Shown piece after piece: positions 50,801-64,000 of a stretch of DNA of 64,000 nt. The DNA comes from Gossypium raimondii (lineage: Eukaryota > Streptophyta > Magnoliopsida > Malvales > Malvaceae), in the NCBI RefSeq assembly GCF_025698545.1, contig NC_068569.1:2976001-3040000 (forward strand), read 5' to 3'. Each line of letters opens with the position of its first letter. Position 1 is the first letter of the stretch. The notes under the pieces are model-generated. The model was given only the letters and a program-made list of their open reading frames with translations, was not told the origin of the DNA and made no database searches. The position numbers were made by a program, and so were the translations under genes.

Positions 50801-52107
50801 TAACTTTTTCTCTTCTTTTTATAAGTGGAAATTGGAAAAAGAAAAGGAAAAAGGAAACCAAGTAGATTCGATTTGCATTGTTTCAACGTTCAAACAATTA
50901 AGAAAACCTAATGCTTAAGGAATAAATAAATGAAAGAGTATACTAATATGATGTTAAAAAGTTTAGTTTTTAGACGCTAGTAAAATCAAGTCCTGTCATC
51001 CATTTTAAATATATAATTCGATTTTTAAATTAAATTATTTAAAAATAAAGAGTCAAACTTAATTAGAAATTCAATTCTTGTAACCTTCACATACTATTAA
51101 AGCAATGAACTGATCATGTTTTTATGACTTTTGCCGTTACTGTTTTTATAATTTTTTTCACAGCCTAAACCGTTTCCTGAAGGGTGTTGTTCCCATTAGT
51201 TCTTGTAAAAAAGTGCATCTTTCGTTTTCCATGTTTCAGTATCCCTTTATTCACGAAACTTGAAATATTTTAAAGCTGAAACAACTGCATATAATGAAAG
51301 AGAAATTGGTTGTATTATGTGATATTATTTATCTTTTAAATAATTTAAGAGAAGAGATTGTCTATGCATGTATGTATATTTTATTTTTATTTCTTTAAAA
51401 TTTGATTACATAACTTAATTTTATTGATACCTGGAAATTAATTTTTTTTGAAAGTTACTGCCATAAATAAATAAATGGGAAGAAAGTTTTTTGGTTTGAA
51501 AAGTGAAATTGATATGCACTTTTCGAGTTTTATACTTTTTTTAACTCCTAAAATGATGTTTATTGAAAAAGGAAATGAGCATAAATTTTAAAATATGTAG
51601 TTTTACAGTTTGAAGTCAAATTTTCTAGAATTGTAACATCAAATCCCACTTGAGATTAATTATTAATTCAGATTTGACATGAATTGAACGGTCCAAATTG
51701 ATTGGTTTATATGAATGACAGAGACCTGAATCAAAAATAGAGTCCAGAAGCAAATGGAAGTAGTTTTTGCATGAAGTATGCCCCATTTTGAGATTAAAGA
51801 AAAAAAACTTTATAACAGTTAAATCAGTTTTTAGGCGATTAGATTATTGGTCGAGTTTAGATTTTTAATTAAAATAAATCGTATATATAATCCGTTTAAC
51901 TCAAATTTTAATTTTCTTTGGAGGTTTTTTTTTTCTTCTTTTAAAAAAGAATCCAAATTATTTGACGAAGATTTTTTTCCCCTTTACAATGATAATGCAA
52001 CATTCATTGTCATCAATCATTTGCAAACAGAACTGACCTAACCCACAAATTAATTAGGGGGAAACATTAAAGATGATAAATGTGATGATATGCAAAAAAA
52101 ATTAAAA
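47838..52107. other. Long AT-rich intergenic region
   Basis: No coding frame is supported. It contains the short inverted-repeat element at 49264-49447, a possible tRNA-derived (SINE-like) fragment near 49650-49712, and the 3' flank of the CKX gene at its right end. Confidence 0.5.
49264..49447. mobile_element. Short MITE-like element with long terminal inverted repeats
   Basis: The left end ATTGTACGGAATTATGATTC and the reverse complement of the right end ATTGTATAAAACTATGATTC match. The match continues through TTATCTTTATCTCTTTTTAA against TTCTTATCCCTTTATAA and then AATAGGAGAATGACAAAT against AATAGGAGGATGACAAAT. At 184 bp with arms of about 60 bp, it is almost a complete hairpin. Confidence 0.7.
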
Positions 52108-59514
<7,407 letters not shown>

Positions 59515-60407
59515 TGGAGTTTACTGAATATTTTCAATAATTCTGAATAATTTATTATTCATATTCTGAAAATAATCATAACGTCTCTCTATTGGGCTCT
59601 CGAAGCCCAAAACATTTATTAAGAACCTACTGGGATTAAATCGGAATCCTAGGGAATTTTTCGCAAAATCCTAAATATATATATATATATATATAGATTT
59701 TAGAATTTTTTTTCCGAATTAGGTGCAGGGTTCATACGGGCGTATCACATAACAAATCTTTTCATAAGAAATTGCATAACTGAAACCTTTCCACTCTTTT
59801 ATAAGCTCAATTATACTTTCATCTAAGCACTTACCATTCCAATGCACCTTATAATTAAACATATTACCATTCAACAGTAATTTGACACTTGCCTAAACTT
59901 CAAGCAACAACATTGGTTAGCGTACTTTAATATTGACAAACTTATTTTCTCGCCATGTCTCACTTAAATTTATTACTCGTCTTAATACACATAATTTTCC
60001 TTGTATACGTATCAAAGATAGTCTCATATTTACATGTCATGATACATATCATTTTCTTGTTGTTTCTTCTTAAATATAAATTATTCAATTCAAGATGACA
60101 ATATTTCATGTACCATAATTTTTTATAAGTTCAATGTATATTTATTCCAAGAGCAGTTCATAATCTTGAATATGCATAATTATCAAGCAAGTTTCACATA
60201 CATGTATTTTCCATGTCATATTTTAGTATATCAAATAATTATCATCTCTATGTATTTCAAATTTAATTTCATGACTTTAAGTACTTATCATTTTCTATTT
60301 TTATCCCGTTGAATTTCTCGGAATTTCGATGGATTTTTAGGGGTACACTTTAGTGTACAAATTCAGGACCGTCAATTCATATTCATGTGCGCGTATTTTC
60401 CAATTCA

Positions 60408-60608
60408 GAGAGCACACTCCCACGAACCTTATTTCTTATAGCGGGATTACCAGTCCAGGCTAAATCCCCTACAAGAGAGCACACTCCCGCGAACCTCATT
60501 TCTTACAGCGGGATTACCAGTCCAGGCTAAATCCCCTACAAGAGAGCACACTCCCGCGAACCTCATTTCTTACAGCGGGATTACCAGTCCAGGCTAAATC
60601 CCCTGTAA
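60408..60608. repeat. Three tandem 67-bp units, each carrying one hairpin
   Basis: GAGAGCACACTCCC begins units at 60408, 60475 and 60542, giving an exact 67-base period. Units two and three are near-identical; the first has a few substitutions. Each contains GGGATT, the loop ACCAGTCCAGGCTA, then AATCCC. Confidence 0.95.
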
Positions 60609-60811
60609 TATAAACTCAAAGAGTATTGTCGGGATTACCAGTCCAGGCTAGATCTCCTGCAACGACAATTACTCTAATAAGATTGGATCTGAATTACCAG
60701 TCCAGGCTAAATTCAGACCTTAATTCGGATTATCCGTCCGGGCTAAATCTATTTTTCACATATTCTTCGGGAGGGCTATATCAGAATACGATCACCCGTC
60801 CGGGTTAGATC
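60443..60811. other. Array of seven hairpins with a conserved 14-base loop and changing complementary stems
   Basis: Loops of exactly 14 bases start at 60449, 60516, 60583, 60637, 60696, 60732 and 60794. The first five are ACCAGTCCAGGCTA; the sixth is ATCCGTCCGGGCTA; the seventh ACCCGTCCGGGTTA. Closing stems are GGGATT/AATCCC (copies 1-3), GGGATT/GATCTC (copy 4, with wobble pairs), TCTGAATT/AATTCAGA (copy 5), GGATT/AATCT (copy 6) and GATC/GATC (copy 7). Copy 3 extends with TTACAG/CTGTAA and copy 4 with an outer TTGTCG/CGACAA. The stems differ but stay complementary. Confidence 0.8.
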
Positions 60812-63082
60812 CTTTTTACCGTCAATTCCTTTTCAGAGATCCATCGAATTTTCCTTCCATTCAACAGAGATTTCTTCCCCTTTTTATCAAATATATAAAT
60901 GTTTCATCAATTTTCAAACAATGAACATTCAAATCATATTCACATCAATAACATACATTTCAAGCATTTAAGAATATAATTCAAGTTCGAACTTACCGGG
61001 CTAAATTACAGAAATATCAAAATTTAGGGACATTTTGGTAATTTTCCATTTTCTCAATTTCCACCCAAATCTTGATCTAAATTAATATTTCATTTAATTT
61101 ATTAATTTAAATGATAAAACAATTCATTTCATGCAATTTGGTCATTTTGACATTTTACAAAATTACCCTTAAAATTTTACTTTTATTCGATTTAGTCCCC
61201 GAACCTAAAACATGTAAATTAGATATTTTAAAATAAACTCATATTAGCTGAACATTCACGTATATTATTTTTCCTCCTCCTCCACTCCATTCCACATCCT
61301 TGATATATATATTATCACTATTTACTTGTTTACTCATAACAAGTTGTTCACTTGAGTCATAGTAACTAAATTAATTATATCTTAAGCTATAAAACTCCGA
61401 ATTGAGATCCGTAAATTTTATCTGAAACTAGAATTACATATATTATTACCATAAAATTTTAAGAATTTTTGGTCTAGCCAATAAGTATATTTTATTCTTT
61501 AAAGTCATCCTTGTTTTGTTGTCCGACAGTTTCAACCCTTCTTCACTAAAAATTAATTATCTCATTGTACAGAATTTGGATGATGGTCTCGTTTGTTCCT
61601 TTTGAAAGTAGACTTATTAAGGATTCTAATCATATAAATTATAACTCATAATCATTTTTTTACAATTTTAATGATTTTACAAAGTCAGAACAGGGGAACC
61701 CAAATTCATTCTGACATTGTCTCACAAAATTTATTATATCTCATAATTTATAATTCCATTGATTACACTGTGTCTTCTATGAGAAACTAGACTCAATAAG
61801 ATTTAATTTCATATTTTTTCATCCTCTAATTCAATTTTCATTATTTATGGTGATTTTTCAAAGTTAACTTATTGTTGCTGCCCAAAACTGTTTTAGTGCA
61901 AAATGTTGATTACTAAATTTATAACACCCTTATTCCCTTTCTCTATAGTATTTCCCATCACTTTCTCTTATTTTCTTCACTAACATATCAAGAACATAGA
62001 ACCTTATATAATAAAACCCTACATTAACATCAATTTCATACTTTTTCAATAATATCAAACTCAAAAATATATTAAAATCTTGATGTTCTTACCTTGCTCT
62101 ATTGATTTCAATCTTTAACTTGATTTTCTCTCTCCTCCAGCCTCTATTTCTTGAATCTAACTTGATATTATAGCTCCCCATAGTCTCCTTATCAATTTTC
62201 TCTCTTGGTGGCTATGGAAATTTCTTTGAATTCTAAGTGAAAATAGTGAATTTTTGGTGAGAGGACCAAATTGTAAAGAAAGCAAAACTTTCTTTCTTTC
62301 TCTCTTCTTCTCACGTTGATGCACGGAAAATTGGTGGGATGGTGGCTTCCATCTTTCTTTCCACTTATATATATATACACTAAATAAAATAATAAAATAT
62401 CATTAAGAAAAAAAATCAAATCAAAATATAATAAACTAATATTTATTTATTTATTTAATCTAAAATATCTCCAACATCATCATTATTTTCTAGATTTCTC
62501 TCTCTTCAAATTGACCATTTTGCCCTTTAGATCTTCTAAAATTCCATCCTTGAGTCATCACTTAATTTGGTAAAATTACGATTTAGTCCCTCATAATTCT
62601 TCATCTATTCAATTTGGTCCCAATTCATCCATTTTCCTTAGTTTCTAGATTATTCCACCCTTAAAATATTTACACTATTGATCCTTCAACTTTTTCATAA
62701 TTACATTTTAACCCCTCAAATTTTGAGTATTTACTATTAGGTAACAAAACTTTTCTCACTTTTTCAATTTAATCCTTTCTTGAATTAATATGTCATAATA
62801 TACTTCCCAATGTTGTCATAGCTCAAAAATCTCCTTTTTGTCACTTTATTTCCTTACTATATCAAAAATAATATCTTACTGTAAAAATTTTCGGGGTATT
62901 ACACCTACCCTCGTACACCTAGTGGGAGTTTGGGTTATATGCAAAATTTTAAACTCCCTTTTTAGGTTAAAATTCTATCTAAGTTTAGTCCAGATTTAAA
63001 ATACAAAATTCAAATCCGACTCGGCTCGTCTGAATTATATTTACTTTATATTATTTTTATATAAAAATAAAATTAAAAATAT

Positions 63083-64000
63083 AATACATCAAATACTCTA
63101 AAAACATTAAAATAAATGTTTCCCAATAAATTGAAAATATATTAAAAAAGTCTTTACACTTAAATAATATTAAAGAGATTTGCAACTTAGTAAGCAAATG
63201 TATCTAGCAAAATTAACAATAAAACAACAGTTATATAAAATCCAAACAATAACAACAAAATAATTGTGATATAATAGTGTAAATAGCAAAAAAGCAGCAA
63301 TAGAAAAAAGAAGTTTAAGTTGATTTAGGTTGGGCTCGGGCAAAAAATCAAACCGAGGCTTGACCCATTTAGAAAATGAGCCTTGTTTCAAGTGGGCCTT
63401 CGAGCCTAGGCAGGTGGCTCAACACATGATCGAGTTTAGTCACTCCTTGTCTTGTAGTGTCATGTAGTAAATCGTATGATAACTTGAATATTTATGTGGG
63501 TTGGCTAGATGTCAATGTTGTTTAGGTTAGGTGTCACCATGGCATGTACTGTGTGGTATTGCCAGTATCGTAGGTTGTCATTAGTCTGTTCTTAGGTCGA
63601 GCCACCTAACTAGGTTCGAAGGCCTGTCCTAAAAGTGGGAGGGTTTGAGCAAAAAATAGACCCAAAAAACGGGCTTGGACAAAAAATAATACCCGTTTTC
63701 TAAACTGGTCGGGCCTCGGGTGATTTTTTTTGTCTAGGGTCGTCCCGACCCGAATATGCATAAATTATTTTTATTGTTGTTGTTTTGCTGTCATTTTGCT
63801 ATTATATTACTACTATTTTGTTGTTATTTTTTGGATATTGTATAACTCTTGTTTTATTGATAATTTTGCTACTATTGTAGAGGTTTGCTTGCTAGGTTGT
63901 AACTATATTTGTATTATTTAAGTATAAAACTTTTTTCTTAATGTATTTTCAATTTGTTGAGAAACATTTGTTTTAATGTTTTTAGTGTATTTGATGTATT
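63083..64000. mobile_element. Large inverted-repeat (foldback or Mutator-like) element, cut by the right edge
   Basis: The left arm, about 63083-63422 (outer AATACATCAAATAC; inner GGGCTCGGGCAAAAAATC and GGCAGGTGGCTC), reappears inverted at about 63597-64000 (GAGCCACCTAACTAGG to TTTGATGTATT). A unique spacer of about 175 bp separates them. Open frames in both arms (63170-63391 on the minus strand and 63730-63921 on the plus strand) are the same repeat text read outward and are not genes. The right arm leaves the window. Confidence 0.75.

Larger units (their letters stand above)
59515..62903 (-). mobile_element. Putative non-coding LTR-type element (solo LTR or LARD-like)
   Basis: On the minus strand the stretch starts TGTAATACCCCGAAAA at 62903 and ends in CA at 59515. 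Both ends are flanked by CCTAC (59510-59514 and 62904-62908), as a 5-bp target duplication would be. A second CCTAC-TG lies at 59626, so the left end is not certain. It has no coding frame, AT-rich text interrupted by the hairpin array at 60320-60854, and an (AT)n tract at 59676-59695. TG...CA ends with a 5-bp duplication fit an LTR retrotransposon derivative of about 3.4 kb. Confidence 0.45.

Noticed and set aside
60408-60811. CRISPR-like array
   Set aside because: The repeats are spaced regularly only for three units and then degenerate, the spacers are not unique, and the context is a plant genome; hairpin stems vary, unlike CRISPR repeats.
63170-63921. Two hydrophobic frames on opposite strands
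   Set aside because: Both are the same inverted-repeat arm read outward, so they are repeat text, not membrane proteins.

Overview
This window is nuclear DNA from a flowering plant. The genes are split by many short GT-AG (occasionally GC-AG) introns, the intergenic DNA is AT-rich and dense in repeats, and the protein set (myosin XI, a GPA1-type G-alpha, cytokinin dehydrogenase, OXS3-like, CID7-like) is typical of dicots. Several repeats look to me like Malvaceae (cotton-like) repeats, but that species guess is from memory and was not checked.

Layout, left to right. (1) 110-1351 (+): the 3' end of an unrecognised gene, five exons visible. (2) 2987-6552 (-), with a leader exon near 7457-7560: a CID7-like protein with PAM2, CUE-like, DUF1771 and Smr regions, 578 aa. 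(3) About 7.6-13 kb: gene-poor AT-rich DNA holding an inverted-repeat element. (4) 13277-13597 and 14853-15164 (+): a tandem pair of secreted nine-cysteine peptides with duplicated promoters. (5) 18805-21952 (+): the G-protein alpha subunit, 13 coding exons, 384 aa. (6) 24410-25050 (+): an OXS3-like stress/chromatin protein. (7) 26340-42233 (-): a complete class XI myosin, 38 coding exons, 1517 aa. (8) 45268-45825 (+): an internally duplicated membrane protein, tail-to-tail with (9) 46573-47837 (-): a GPI-anchored protein of the At5g19250/At3g06035 type. (10) 52108-55245 (-): a CKX7-type cytosolic cytokinin dehydrogenase, 519 aa. (11) 59.5-62.9 kb: a long non-coding, LTR-like repeat carrying an unusual array of hairpins. 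(12) 63.08 kb to the right edge: one arm, the spacer and part of the second arm of a large inverted-repeat element.

The multi-exon models were built by hand from splice signals. The complete ones (CID7-like, G-alpha, OXS3-like, myosin, GPI protein, CKX) all have summed exon lengths divisible by three with no internal stop, which supports them strongly. The genes are functionally unrelated neighbours, as usual in plants: RNA-binding/translation, G-protein signalling, stress response, organelle transport, cell surface and hormone breakdown. There is no operon-like system.

The most unusual signal is at 60443-60811. Seven hairpins share a 14-base loop of one pattern (invariant GTCC core), while their closing stems differ in sequence yet stay complementary. 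A long inverted repeat encloses the group. This looks like selection or copying of a structure inside a transposable element. I do not know a description of it.
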